Shown piece after piece: positions 46,393 through 57,953 of a stretch of DNA of 64,000 nt. The translations under genes were made by a program, and so were the position numbers. Origin of the DNA: Coccinella septempunctata (Eukaryota > Arthropoda > Insecta > Coleoptera > Coccinellidae); NCBI RefSeq assembly GCF_907165205.1, contig NC_058194.1, positions 27,776,856 through 27,840,855 on the forward strand, in the 5' to 3' direction. The notes below the pieces were generated by a model. It did no database searches. It worked only from the letters and a program-made list of their open reading frames with translations, and was not told the origin of the DNA. Within the stretch, counting starts at the first letter, position 1. Every line of letters begins with the position of its first letter.

Positions 46393-48255
46393 CTGTAAAA
46401 AAACATTTCCTGTTAGGTTCGAACTGTAACCAACCCTATCGAAACCCGGAATCAGAGCATTTTTCAATGCCTGATGAGATTTCACGCTCTATTCATCGAA
46501 AAATGATCAGAATTCACCTTTCAACAGCCCCCGGCGGCAGCGGAAGATCTGATTAGATCCCAGGGACCGGTGTAGAATTTTCATTCGACAGAATTAATTT
46601 CTACCCGTCCCTATCAAAAAGTTATTATGAATTAAGAACCCCTTTATAACGATTAATTGAGAATTAAGGGAGAGCGCAGTGAATGGTCTCAAAGTAACGC
46701 TCGCCAAGCGTCGCGTCGTCTGGAATATCTGGAAGTGAAATTTCCGACGGTGAATTCCATTCAATTTTTGTTTGGTCCCGAATTGGATTTTATTGCACGA
46801 AACCGCATCCTTTGTAAATAAAAAGGAGAGACGTTGACGGCGTTGAAAGGACTTTTAAAGTATGTATTTCCTGGGAAAATTCTTGCTTAATACCCCGCTC
46901 CCGACTATGAGTAACAGTTGCAAACATCGGAAGTTCCCTTCAAGATTGAGAACATAATGTTGCGCTCAGCGAGGCGTACATTAATCTATAAAGCGAGATC
47001 GGGACTTTGTTTCTCGAGAATCTCCAATTAATTGGGGCCCCAGAGGACTGACTCTTGTAGATCGAGTCTTGGGAATGTAAGGATGGTGAGAGGAAAACAT
47101 TTTCATGAAGTATCTTCGCCAAAAATTGTGAATTATTCTACCAGCATCGGAATTATCGAAAGTCATAGCTCCGAAAAACATTCAGATTACCCCTAGCTAC
47201 AATAAGGGTCGCGAACTGTACCTAACTATTGGTCCAGAACCTATGAGATACTCTATTATGATTATAAAACTGAAAACTTTGCGCGTAAGTGGCGCATTGT
47301 GATCAGAATTGGAATAATTTCTCAAAATGTCGATCCGATTTCATTTAAGACCCCATAATCCGGTTGGAATATATAACGCTACACTATACTGATGAGGGAC
47401 AACTTAGATGCTTCGAGTTCTAAGGGATTTCCTACGCATTATTTTACCGACAATTCTTGCTGTAATACATATTATCTTATTTCATGGATCATCCTAACAA
47501 AAACTTTTTGTGTTTCTGTGAAACTGCCGATGACATTTGACGCTTTCATATGAAATCTACACTAAGATTTCGTTCGAATGCACATACAAATTTCACTCTT
47601 TTTATTCACCAACTGTTTGCTTTGCTCCCATCGTTAATGAATATAATATTTCTTTTTCGTTTTTATTCATGTTACAAATTTGCGAGTGAGATGAGAGCAA
47701 CAGTTTTAAATCTCAATATATATTTCTCATGTGATGTTTCAGTACATTAAAAAATGAATTCGACAATAGTGCATTATGATACCGGTTTTAATTGAAATTC
47801 TTCTCATGAATTTTCTATTTTCATTTTGCGTCCTCCATCTTTGGATACTGTAAATGTTGGTGATACAAATCAGTGAACGTTTGGCTAGAATATTAAACTA
47901 GTAATGCCTCCGATTCTTTGTCTTCGATTTTTTCCCAGAAAGGTTTATCTTCAACCATTCTTAAAATATCTAAAGCATTCCCTTAACAATGATTTATCAG
48001 TTGGGAGCATTGTTACCTTACTCTTTTCCACAAAAAGGTAGGTTTTTGTATGAAATTCGAAGCAATATGAACTGAATATTATGAACTGATTTCTAACCTC
48101 TCTGAAACCACCAAATCAGGTGCAACTATGGGGCATATAAAAGACCAAGCCCTCAAGGAAAAGATGGTTTAAAAGGATACATCGTTTGTTGAATAAAGAT
48201 TTCCTTTGAGATTCAAGAAAAGTCACATATTTCTGCTCATTTCACAGAAAAACTA
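46393..48255. other. Intronic sequence with a block repeated at 49253
   Basis: Bases 46965-47110 (AGCGAGGCGTACATTAATCT … GACTTTGTTTC … AATTAATTGGGGCCCC) resemble 49246-49400 (GCTAGGGCGTATATTAATTT …) with interspersed differences. Other sequence is unrecognised and AT-rich, and bases 46500-46880 are GC-richer. No gene. Confidence 0.45.
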
Positions 48256-49134
48256 CGAGGGTAAATTCTTAGCCTACTTTAGAACCAAGTCCGTAGAGTG
48301 ATCAGTAATGTTGAATAGTAATCTCCGGTTATTGTTCTACCCTTATCCAAAAAATCAATCATGATTACTCCATGGCAATCCTAAAAAACTGAAGCAAGAA
48401 CTTTTCCAGCAGATTTTTGGACACGAAACTTCTTAGGTCTTGGAGAACCAGAGTGTTGCCATTCCATCGATTGTTTCTGGATCGTAGAAATGTACCCAAG
48501 TCTCATCCATAGTAACAATTCGGTTTAAGAAGTCTACATCGTTTTCAAATCGAGCACAGATCGAAGGCGATGCTTCTACTTTTGCACGCTTTTAGTCAAC
48601 ATTCAGACATTTGGGGATCCATTTTGCAGCAATTTTTCTCATGTCCAAATTGACGTGAACTATATGATGAACGCGAAATATTCAGTGCTTCAGATATCCA
48701 TTTTAGCCCGATTCGACGGTCTGATAAAATCATGTCATGAACTGCATCGATATTTCCCTTGACTGACACAGAAACTGGCCTTGCAGATCGGTCATCATCT
48801 TCAATGGAAAATTTACCTTTTTCGAAGAATTTTTAACGGTCTCATACGAAAACATTGATCACTAAGGGTTTTGAGCATATCTTCGTAAATCTGCTTACCT
48901 CTTAACCCTTTTAAATACAGGTACTTGATGATGGTTAGATTCTCCAATTGTTCGATTTTCACATTTCGTTGGGCATCTTCGTTCTTTCAATTTATTGCGT
49001 ATCTCTGGTTTACTCTTTGGACCTCAAACTCCACAGTGACACTTCTAATGAGTTATTTTTCGTTGCTATGGTAACGCAATATTTTTTTTATGCATGGAAC
49101 TGGTCTGGGCCAACTAGATATCAATACATCCTTG
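48256..49134 (-). mobile_element. Mariner element, copy 3, with internal deletion
   Basis: An 879-bp derivative with TA at 48254-48255 and 49135-49136. It joins the 3' terminal region (TTAGCCTACTTTAGAACCAA) directly to the middle of the transposase (GTAGAGTGATCAGTAATG) at about 48290. This removes about 370 bp and the segment carrying the second and third catalytic Asp. Remaining pieces include the MDETWVHFYDPE region near 48500 and the HTH near 48690. It is a typical nonautonomous deletion derivative. Confidence 0.9.
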
Positions 49135-49136
49135 TA

Positions 49137-49751
49137 TTTCCAATGAACAAAATCTGACCTAATGCATAAATAAAACACTTTCCTAGCGAAAATTAGCCGA
49201 AAAAATGATGCAATTTGCAACAAGTTCTTCTAGGGTCAGAGAAGGCAATGTAGCGCTCGCTAGGGCGTATATTAATTTATGAAGCCGTATCGAGACTTGT
49301 TTCGCCAATTAATTTGAGGCCCCCTGGGCCAGCTCCTGTAAATATAGACTTGGGAATTCCAATATAGTGAGACGATCACGTTCCCATAAAATACCTCCGA
49401 CCCTTGTCTTCTCTCTTTGACAATCTTCGGTTTCGACCGGGCGTGAAAACGCACAAGGTGCCCGAACTTCAGGCTTCGATTTCCTCCCCAAATTTTCCCT
49501 CTTCCAACTTTCAGCATTCAATGATGCGGCGATCTCACCTACGAGAGGGATGAGATTGAATGGATTCTCGAGAACACTTTTTACTCGGAGATATTGTGAG
49601 ATTTCCGAACTGATTATTTTGTTTATCCGAACTTATGAACTGTTACCACTTTATCCACTACTAGAATAATGAAAAATACAATTTCAATCACACTTCATTC
49701 ATTTATTTTTAATTGCAATATGAATATTTATATTTATAATACCTAATAGAC
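49137..49751. other. Intronic sequence, contains second copy of the 46965 block
   Basis: Bases 49246-49400 are the counterpart of 46965-47110. The remainder is unrecognised; the frames at 49272-49521 are unsupported. Confidence 0.45.
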
Positions 49752-50060
49752 GCTACTGAGTACTATCCAGCAACACAGAGCGCCACCCAGTATGAAACGA
49801 TATCTCTAGGGGGGATATGGAGGGGATTGAATCCGATGTCGTTTCATACTGGGTGTCGCTCTGTGTTACAAGATAGTACTCAGTAGCGCTTGTTAGTATC
49901 GAATAAGAGTGCATCAATTCCAAACGTTCTCCATCGGAGAAGCAGCTATGTTGCTCTGAGGAGGTCAAATGAGCTCGAAACCATGGTCAGCATCTGCTTT
50001 TCTTCGATGGAGCGTAGTCCATTGGAGGCCCTGAAGATGGCAAATTGGCAGGTTCTATTG
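49752..50060. repeat. Family C repeat with a 50-bp-arm palindrome at its end
   Basis: Arms 49754-49803 and 49838-49887 (TACTGAGTACTATCCAGCAA … / complement) flank a loop of about 35 bp. The following 49888-50060 is the reverse complement of the family C sequence at 4681-4830 and 3643-3671, and shows what the unbroken repeat looks like. No coding frame. Confidence 0.75.
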
Positions 50061-50124
50061 AGATCGTAACACTTGTTGATTTCATCTCAGCGGGTGGTAA
50101 CCATTCGAATTATGTGATTCTTAT

Positions 50125-50190
50125 TATTATTCACCTTTTCGTACTATATAGTGTAAAATGTGTCATATTTCCATGGCCAACCGAGTGCTT
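50125..50190. mobile_element. Isolated end of the HTH inverted-repeat element
   Basis: TGTGTCATATTTCCATGGCC then AACCGAGTGCTTTTATAAAA matches the right end of the 50733-51880 copy and, complemented, the left end of the 54719-55740 copy. Only the terminal 60 bp or so is present. Confidence 0.65.
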
Positions 50191-50732
50191 TTATAAAAGC
50201 GAATGGAGTACAGTTGCGAGTATTACTTCCAAACGATACTTACTAGGTTTGTGTTCATCAATTAATTGCTTCCATTAGCAGGCAACTAAAAGCTTAGGCG
50301 GCAAACCCACGGATTTTCTATCAGATTCTCAGAATCGCCAATGTTTGAAACACCCAGAGAAAAAATTTCATGTGGGCTCTAATTGGTACTCTGATCTATT
50401 TCAAAGGTAGTTATCGGAAGTAATAATGATATTATATCCGAATTATGTGAAATTTTAAAATCAACGTTGTTCATTGACGTAGAGTGAAGATCAAAAAGGA
50501 AATATGCTCTCATTACATTCGGCCAATGAACGAAGCTCTGTATAGATAATAAAATCCCGCAAAGCTGATGCAACATAAACTTGTTCAGAATGCCATTGAT
50601 CACTCTATCCCCTGATGCAAATAACTCATAAAATCGAGTTTGGTTCGTAACATAATACTATGAATATTGGAATAACGGAATAAAATATTCTGGAGCACAC
50701 GCAGTATCCATACTCCATTCACATTTATTTTA
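50191..50732. other. Intronic sequence, no gene
   Basis: AT-rich; short frames without domains. Nothing recognised. Confidence 0.45.
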
Positions 50733-51880
50733 GCAGTCGGTTGAAATAATTTTCTAAAGTTTTTGTGACTAGAACAGAGTGAGGTTGGCACACATGCAAA
50801 GTCTTTAATTTCATAACGCCGTTGCCACAACTAATATCGATTTTTATTACGAAAATGCCAAAAGTGATTGAAAAAAGAGACAGGGTTTCAGGAAGTGCTA
50901 TTAATTCTCATTCAAATAGTTTTACTCTGATATTCTAAAATCCACAATACGTCAGACGGTAGCGAACATATTCAATGTAAGAGAATTTATATAATGTTTC
51001 ATCTGAATCTAAACGTCTTATATTTCAGCTGAATATTTCCACAATCAGAAAGATTGTGAATGAAGAGGATGACAAAGAATTTCCTTCTATTGGGAGACCC
51101 AAAAAAGTGGTGGCATTTGAGAATTTTGTTTGAGAGAATTAATGGGAAAAGTTTACTACAGGATTTTCGATGAATGTTATCGTAGAATAAGTTACCGAAA
51201 ATTGATTTTTCTAGTTTCCATTTGACTTGTGCTATACATTGTAAATGTCTTAAGGTACCAATAAATACCTAATTATTATTATTATATCAATGTATTAAGA
51301 TGAACAGCCACAAATACGCGCCAGTTGTCCTGTTAATTGTTTATTCATGTAAAATTTTTGTTCAAAGGTGAAGTTCATCTTGACTTGAAACGTCCTTTAA
51401 TTCCTTTTACTTATATTGATGATTTTTGTTGAAGAATTCAACATCCTTGTAATTCTCTGTTAATTCCTTCGGGAGATACCCATTCCCAACCACTGCATCA
51501 TATGCATTTCATCTTCGGGTTAATATTTTTGAAATCTACCACTGATGTAACGTATTCAAACATTAGCGAAAGAAGATAACGGACATTAACTCTCAAGTTA
51601 GTGCATATTATGATATTATACTAATCTCTTGTATTTTCCATGCAAATAACTGGATTTGGTATGCCTTCAATCAGTTTGTATAAACTTCAATTATGTTCGT
51701 CACATATTTTCCGAAGAGATTCGACATTGTGATAAAATACGTAATAACAGAAACTTTCACGTAGAACGGGCATCATAGCGTTGATTTAAAACCCGAAAAT
51801 GTTTTGACAAGCGTCATAACCCCACATTTTCGTATTATACAGAGTGAAATGTGTCAAATTTCCATATCCAACCGAGTGCT
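50733..51880 (+). mobile_element. Inverted-repeat element with HTH reading frame, copy 1
   Basis: A 1.15-kb element with ends related to AGCACTCGGTTGGCCATGG (left end decayed near 50733; right CCATATCCAACCGAGTGCT at about 51863). Its body matches the complement of 54740-55720. The plus strand has a frame FYSDILKSTIRQTVANIFN, a possible 52-bp intron (GTAAGA at 50977, TATTTCAG ending at 51028), then LNISTIRKIVNEEDDKEFPS and GRPKKVVAFENFV before a stop. This has the look of a helix-turn-helix DNA-binding segment followed by a basic GRPKK tail, as in many transposase N-termini. An AATAAA lies downstream at 51262. The superfamily is not recognised. Confidence 0.7.
50977..51028 (+). other. Putative 52-bp intron in the HTH frame
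   Basis: GTAAGAGAATTT at the 5' side and TATTTCAG at the 3' side. Removing it joins TVANIFN to LNISTIRKIVNE in frame. In the second element copy the acceptor AG has become AT, while the flanking codons stay readable (YQAVLNIFN; IIRKIVNEEDDK). Inferred from sequence only. Confidence 0.5.
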
Positions 51881-52574
51881 AAAATAAAAGTGAATGTAGT
51901 AGATACGAATACGATTCGCCTTTCAGTTCCATTCGGTTTTGTACAAAAACAAACATCCTAACCTTAATTCGCTACTTGACAGATGACAGATCGAAATTTC
52001 GTCTGTCGAAAATTGACAGCGAATTTTTCGACAAAGGGCCGGCTTACGTTCTCCCTATTGGATGAGATTTTCGCAGAATCGGCCTGGCGCCTTCGCCTTC
52101 GCTTCACTCGCATTATCCACGACCGCGGGGAGGTTCCCATGAATTCAATTACGGCGTTTTGCCAGTGCAAATGATCGAATAGACACAGACTTGAGGGCGA
52201 GAGGCAATCCGGCTCGATGAAACGGCGCATTAGATCATTCACCCTCGAGTATAATTAGGATTTGGCTGAATAAGTGAGAGTGAAGGATATGAAGAATTCA
52301 CGCTCTAGGCGTAAGGGGTTGAGCGAGCACGTGGGGGGTGAACCCCGTTATTGAATCCGCCATGCAAATTAGGCTGTGAGGCGAATTCGGTGCGGCGGAG
52401 CTTTGAAGTTGCCGCGATTGGTTCGTTTTATTTACGGAAAGAAGCGTTCGTAAACAATCGGTTATGAATATTGCAAGGAAAACCGGGGATTGATCATTTG
52501 AAGATGAGGCACAACAGCAATTCTCGACCAATAGAGAAATAATGAACGAAAAGAGTGTTTCATTCGTTCCAAAG
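51881..52574. other. Intronic sequence, CpG-rich, no gene
   Basis: Overlapping frames at 51964-52242 (minus) and 51983-52174 (plus) lack domains. GC-richer composition and absence of repeats suggest an ancestral intron block. Confidence 0.45.
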
Positions 52575-53690
52575 GTACCTTGTGGAATGACCCAGCGCTG
52601 CTCTTCTTATTCTTCTACGTGCGGTGCCCCACCAGGCTGAACTGAGACCTCGTGACCCATTGTTCGTCCGCTTGTAGTTGGAGAGATTTAAACTCTGTGA
52701 CATGCTGACAAAAACGCCACTAGTCGACATAGAGGAGTTCCTCTCAACATAGGAGTTGTGAGTGTTGTGTTTCTTAGGTGTGTCATCCTTAAGTCTTCAA
52801 GGTTGCTGCAGAAGAACATAATGTGTTCAACCGTTTCATCCGTGCTCCTGCACCAGCGGCACAGGGAACAGCTAGTCAGTCCCATTTTATTTAAGTTTTT
52901 AATAAACAAATGGCCAGTCATTGCTCCAGTCAGTAGACTCCGTTGTTTCTTCTCAAGAGCTAAGAGTTTTTTGACCTCAGGCACAGACGATGGTCTCTCA
53001 ATGAGAAGCCCCGACTGTCTAAGACCACTTCTCATGCTCCATCCAGAGGAAAATTTCCTGTCCAGCCATCTATTGAAGAAGTTCTTGACAGATGTACGAC
53101 AGATAGGCAGCGCCGGTCCCGGACCAACAAAAGCTGAGTGGTCTTCCCGCATTGCAAGTATGTCTGCCTTCTCGTTCCCCGGAAGTCCTGCGTGAGCCGG
53201 GCACCAGATAACTTTCACAATGTTATCAGAGCCTAGTTCCCGCAGAGCCTCCCTGCATTCCTCTACTAGATGTGAGTTAACCCTATCCTCAGAAAGGAAT
53301 TTCAGGGTTCTCTGACTATCACAACAAATATAGATGTATTTTCCGGAGTACCCTCTGCGGATATTCTCCAGTGTGCAGGCTAAAACAGCTGTGTTCAGCC
53401 TGCCTATGGAACAATCCTTCCCTAGGGGAATGGACAGATTGAAACGAGGTCCCACAATTCCCACTCCAGTCCCTGTGGGCATCACAAAGCCATCGGTGAA
53501 CCAAGTGGAACCTTCAGGCTCAAGAAGCCTGTTTGGTGTAGACCATAGGTCTCTGGTCTATATGTTGCTATTTTCCTTGAAGGTGCATTTTCCTATGTCA
53601 CAGATAGGACTTTAGCCTTGTGGCTTTCAAAATCCTCCCCAGAGGAAAATTCACTTATTCCAGATATCTCAGATATCAAAAGCGTTAAGT
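52575..53690 (-). mobile_element. Non-LTR retrotransposon fragment: RNase H and C-terminal zinc knuckle
   Basis: A long open frame (start not defined; open from about 53610 to the stop at 52688) encodes an RNase H domain: STWFTDGFVMPTGTGVGIVG (first Asp), IYICCDSQRTLKFL (middle Asp) and VIWCPAHAGLPGNEKADILA (last Asp). The catalytic Glu position (GRLNTAVLACTLENI, where families usually have QAEV) is Ala, so the domain is probably inactive. It then has LLTGAMTGHLFIKNLNKMGL and CSLCRWCRSTDETVEHIMFF, a C-terminal zinc knuckle. The reverse transcriptase is missing. It differs from families A and B. The clade is R1/LOA/I-like by domain order; not resolved. Confidence 0.85.
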
Positions 53691-54160
53691 TCTGCTGGAG
53701 CCCTTTCCAGGTTTTCGGGCTCGTGGTGGTGGTCGGGTTCGGGCCGCTCCTCGGCTTCCTGCTGTCAGTTGGACTCCTGCTCCACCCGCACTTCCTGTCG
53801 AAGCAGCGATGTTCCTCTGCATTCCCCATGTGCTTGCGTACAGTTCTCGCCGTTCCCAGCAGTACCGCCTTCTGCATGACTCTATAGATATTATCGTCCA
53901 ACTGAAGTTTCCTCGAGTTTCTCTAGTAGTTTCTTCGGTATCAGGTCTGCAGATGAAATGACAATAGGGATGGTCTTGATGTCTTTCAGCTTCAACTGTC
54001 TCCTGGTTTGTTCCTCGAGATTTCTGTATTTTGAAACTTTTTCCGTCTGTCTGTCTAGAAGATTGTTATTATTTGGAATCGCCACGTCGATGAATAGTGC
54101 TCTGTCCTCATCCTTATTGAGCAATATGAGGTTTTGTCCATTGTGGAAAAGATATTATTT
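53690..54160 (-). mobile_element. C-terminal fragment of another LINE-type polyprotein
   Basis: The frames at 53891-54124 (ALFIDVAIPNNNNLLDRQTE, KVSKYRNLEEQTRRQLKLKD, TIPIVISSADLIPKKLLEKL) and 53700-53901 (DNIYRVMQKAVLLGTARTVR) read as one segment broken by a frameshift. I recall similar IDVAIP…KYxxLE…PVVIS…QKAVLLGTA strings at the C-terminus of a widespread class of non-LTR retrotransposons. The assignment is from memory and may be refined. It sits upstream of, but is apparently distinct from, the RNase H fragment. Confidence 0.65.
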
Positions 54161-54204
54161 ATTATTTGAACCGTGGTCGTTGTGGCTCGATTAGCCTTTC
54201 GGCA

Positions 54205-54655
54205 ACTGCGACTATGTAGATCTTTTTTTCCCTACCCTACTCTTTCATAGGAACCCAAGGAGGTAGTCAATGGTGTCGATAAAATTGACAACATCCTTAG
54301 GGTCCTTGGTCGTTATCTTGTGAGTATCCAGGACCGGTTTCCCCATATGAATGGTTCTTAGACCAGCCTACTTGCTTACCATGTGTTCAGCTGTTTCTGC
54401 TTATGATCCACAGAGCATACAAATCTCATCTGCTGACTTTCACATACGGTACAAATGATATTTGTACCGACAGTGTCCTGTCAGCAGTCCCACCATCACC
54501 CGAAGTTCAGCTCGTGATATCTTTAGCAGTTTTCTGGTGTAGGTCGGTGAAATCACCACGAATTTCTTTGGCTGAGAAAGTCCAGGAGTGTTTCTCCAGA
54601 GGGTTATTCTGTTGTTTAACTTTAACTTCCACCGTTGGACCGCTGCCTTATATTG
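54205..54655 (-). mobile_element. Family B non-LTR retrotransposon, C-terminal copy
   Basis: Aligns with 3690-4140: GATCTTT-TTCCCTACCCTAC at the 3' end, CATAGGAACCCAAGGAGGT, CCTTAGG, ATCTCATCTGCTGACTT, GTGTCCTGTCAGCAGTCCCA and TTCTGGTGTAGGTCGGTGAA. The copy ends near 54655, before RNase H. It is broken by stops and lacks part of the zinc-knuckle region (deletion near 54372). It lies head to tail with two other retroelement fragments. Confidence 0.87.
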
Positions 54656-54718
54656 GTATTTTGAAGCAGATAGGATCTAGGCCTCTTCTGGCAAGTGTGT
54701 GTGCCCACCATCTATAAT

Positions 54719-55740
54719 CCAAAGCACCCGGTTGGCCATGGAAATTTGACACATTTCACAGTGTATAGTGCGGAAATGTGAGGTTATGACAATTGTCAAA
54801 ACATCTTTTGGTTTTAAATCGGCGCTGTGTTGTCCGTTCTTCGTGAAAGTCTCAGTAATTACGTATTTTATCGCAATTGCAAATCACTTCCGAAAATATT
54901 GAGTCGAAAATGTGTGATGAACATAATTGACATTTATACAAGCCGATTGAAGAGATTCCAAATCTTTTCATTTGCATAGAAAGGTCAGGAGATCGATTTT
55001 TGAAAATATTCATTTCGAATTATTGACACATAATAGCAATTGCTTGAGAATACTAAATGTTGGTTATCTTTTTAGGCTGAAGGTTGAATCAAAAAATTCA
55101 ACCCAAAGAGGAAATGCATCTGATGCAGTGGTAGGGAATGGGTATCTCTCTGAGAAATTGACGTATAATTACAAGAATGTTGAATTCTTCAACAAAAATC
55201 ATCAATAGAAGTCAAAATAATCAGAGGGAGTTCTAAGTCAAGAGGAACTTCACCTTCAGATAAATATTTAACATGAATTAACAATTGGCAGGACAACTGG
55301 CTCGTTTTTATAGCCGTCTATTCTTCAATACTTTGATATAATATATATTTATTGATCCCTCAAGATATTAACAACGTATAAGACAAGTCAAATAAAAAAA
55401 GGAAAATTTATTTTCAGGAACTCATTCTACGATGACATTCGTCGAAAATCCTTTACACTTTACACTGTTGTAACTTTTTGCGTTAGTTCACCCTAAAATA
55501 AAGTCCTCAAATGCCACAACTCCTTTGGGTCTCCGATTAGAAGGAAATTATTTGTCATCCTCTTCATTTACAATCTTTCTGATAATGGAAACATTCAGAT
55601 GACTATAAGATTAATTTACCTACATTGAATATGTTCAATACCGCCTGATATATTGTAGATTTACAATACTACTTACTTACTTTTTAGTTACAAAAACTCA
55701 CGAAAATTATTTCATGGCCTACCGAGTGCTTTTATGAAAG
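54719..55740 (-). mobile_element. Inverted-repeat element with HTH reading frame, copy 2
   Basis: A 1.02-kb element with ends AAAGCACCCGGTTGGCCATG (left) and CATGGCCTACCGAGTGCTTT (right), inverted. The minus strand carries the same HTH segment as copy 1 (TIYQAVLNIFN; IIRKIVNEEDDK then a stop; RRPKGVVAFED). The copy is diverged: a stop after EEDDK and a mutated intron acceptor. It is in opposite orientation to copy 1, about 2.8 kb away. Confidence 0.75.
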
Positions 55741-57953
55741 TGAATAGAACATACTTTGTTTTCAAACTGATTGAGAAGCCAAAACACCTTGTTATTCTTG
55801 TTTATTTTATTGAGTTTCGACATGGGAGCTCAGTACTTTGATAGCTCTGTGCAATGTCATGTCCCTGATATTTTCATTCTAATTTCCTGATTCGTTGACT
55901 TAGAAATAGACGAACAAGCGAGTAGAAAGGGACGAAATTATTTTCGTGGAAGTTCCCCACCGAGAAAAGATTGGCTGGAAACTTACCGAACTGAAATTTC
56001 ATTCATATCGCTTCAGAAACTTCGATCTTTCACTCCCACCCTTTCCTGCATTACTTTTCGATCTAATTTACTCCGCGTACAAACTGGGTTATAGAAACAA
56101 AGTGCTATCCGAGCTAATTTCACAATTATGAAGAAAATTTCTAATTAAACTTTTATTAAATTCCTAGCAGTACTTTATGATATCCGAAAGTTAACTGCTA
56201 TCAGAAATGGAAGTTCACCATAATCTCAGTGAAATACCTTAACTGTCTCTGGAAATTAATATATCGGGGATTTGTGGCTCAAGGCTAGTTTTGGATGGTG
56301 GAAAAGCTAGATGCTCGTTTCTTCGAAGGTCGATTCCAATATTATATAATTCATGATGGGAACTGAACTGATTCGTTCCGAGCTCCATATTTACAAAGAC
56401 ATACGCCGATAAATGCCAATAAAATTTCATGGATTCGACAGCGGCAACTATTTATACGCACATCGTAAAAATCTAGGACGATCGGGAGATTCTCCCTCTT
56501 CTCGATATTTTCCAGAATCCTGAGGGAAACTCACATAATATTATATTCATAAATCCATTTTCTGGAGATATCGGTCGTTCGGCTTCACGGATGGTCTTTT
56601 TTGAGAGGAAAATCTTGTAGTTTGCAACAATATTTCGGTGGAAGGATCTAGTAAATCGTCTGGCCAACAGTGAACCGCCACTTGTTCGTCCGATGAGAAA
56701 ATAATGATGTTTTCTCGCGTGAAGTTGAGAGAAAAGTTGAAAGACAATTTAAGCACAAACCCAGGGTTCGAATTTCTATAAAGAATTGATTATTTATGGA
56801 TGGGACTACGCACAAAAGCTACCATAACACCCACTCTGAAATAACGAATACGTTGATGTGGTACGTTTTTTTGACTTCTTCTATTAAAAGTCCAAAATGA
56901 TGATGATGGGATGAGTTCCCAGAGCTTCAGTTGGTAAAGAAAATAAGGACAATTTCTACTTCGTACCTTGTATCAACCGTCTTTGATTAAATTCCTAAAA
57001 CGGACTCTAAACCTCCCCCAAAAAAAATTAAATATCCGCAAATAAGATTTTTCGCGCACTCCATACCTCGCAGTTATTTACCGGGTAAAACGCTCCTTTA
57101 AATTATATTTACTGAGAAATTGCACTACACGGGGGCTGTAGATACCTCGGCGTTTTTAATCCACTCCGAAATCTAATATTTCTACCGCTACCCTTGTGTA
57201 CACGTCGGTATTTCATTTTGAGGAAAATATCCGCGATTTTCATGAATATATTCGAGGAATTACTCAGGTGAGGAACCGAGGAGGGAACACGAATATGACG
57301 GTATTTCGTTCTTCTGTTGCACTATTACAGAAAATGGAATCGCTTAGGTTAATTTGCCGAATATAAGGTGAAGGATATCTGCTCTTCTCATGCAGATATT
57401 CTGATATTTTTGAGAAGTCTGATACCATTTGTGGTTCAAAGACATTTCTGCTGGAGATGCACAAAAAAGTACTACTTATTTTCGATATACAGGGTATCAA
57501 AAATGAAAGAAAGCTTCTCCCTCAGAATTTTTAACTATTTCGATAATTATTGACAAAACGCCTGCGTTTCTTGGAAATGAGAGTGTTTAATGACTACAAA
57601 ATATCGTGGTGATCTTTCATTCATTAAAATTGTTCCTTTCTGCTCCATAATATAGGGATGAACAAAAAAATCAGTTCGATTAAGTTTGAAAGAACCAGTG
57701 TGGGTTTTCTGATATGAATTCAAGGCTCAATTTAGCTTAGATAACCTTCCCCAATCTTGATGGAAATTAATTGATATTTACACATAAAAATAGGGGTCTT
57801 TTAACCCTTTTCTTCGAGTTCTGATAGGAGATAGGTTATAGAACATTGTGTGAAGGTAAAAAATAAAAATAAAGGAAAAATTTGCGAATTAAATTGAACT
57901 AAAATATTCACAATTATATGCAATTGAGTAATTAGAATGAATTTTTTGCTTAC
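55741..57953. other. Intron flank downstream of the RRM2 first exon
   Basis: Apparently single copy; short frames only. ATACAGGGTATC at 57488 resembles a miniature-element end without a partner. The splice donor GTAAGC is at 57953-57948 (minus strand). Confidence 0.5.
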
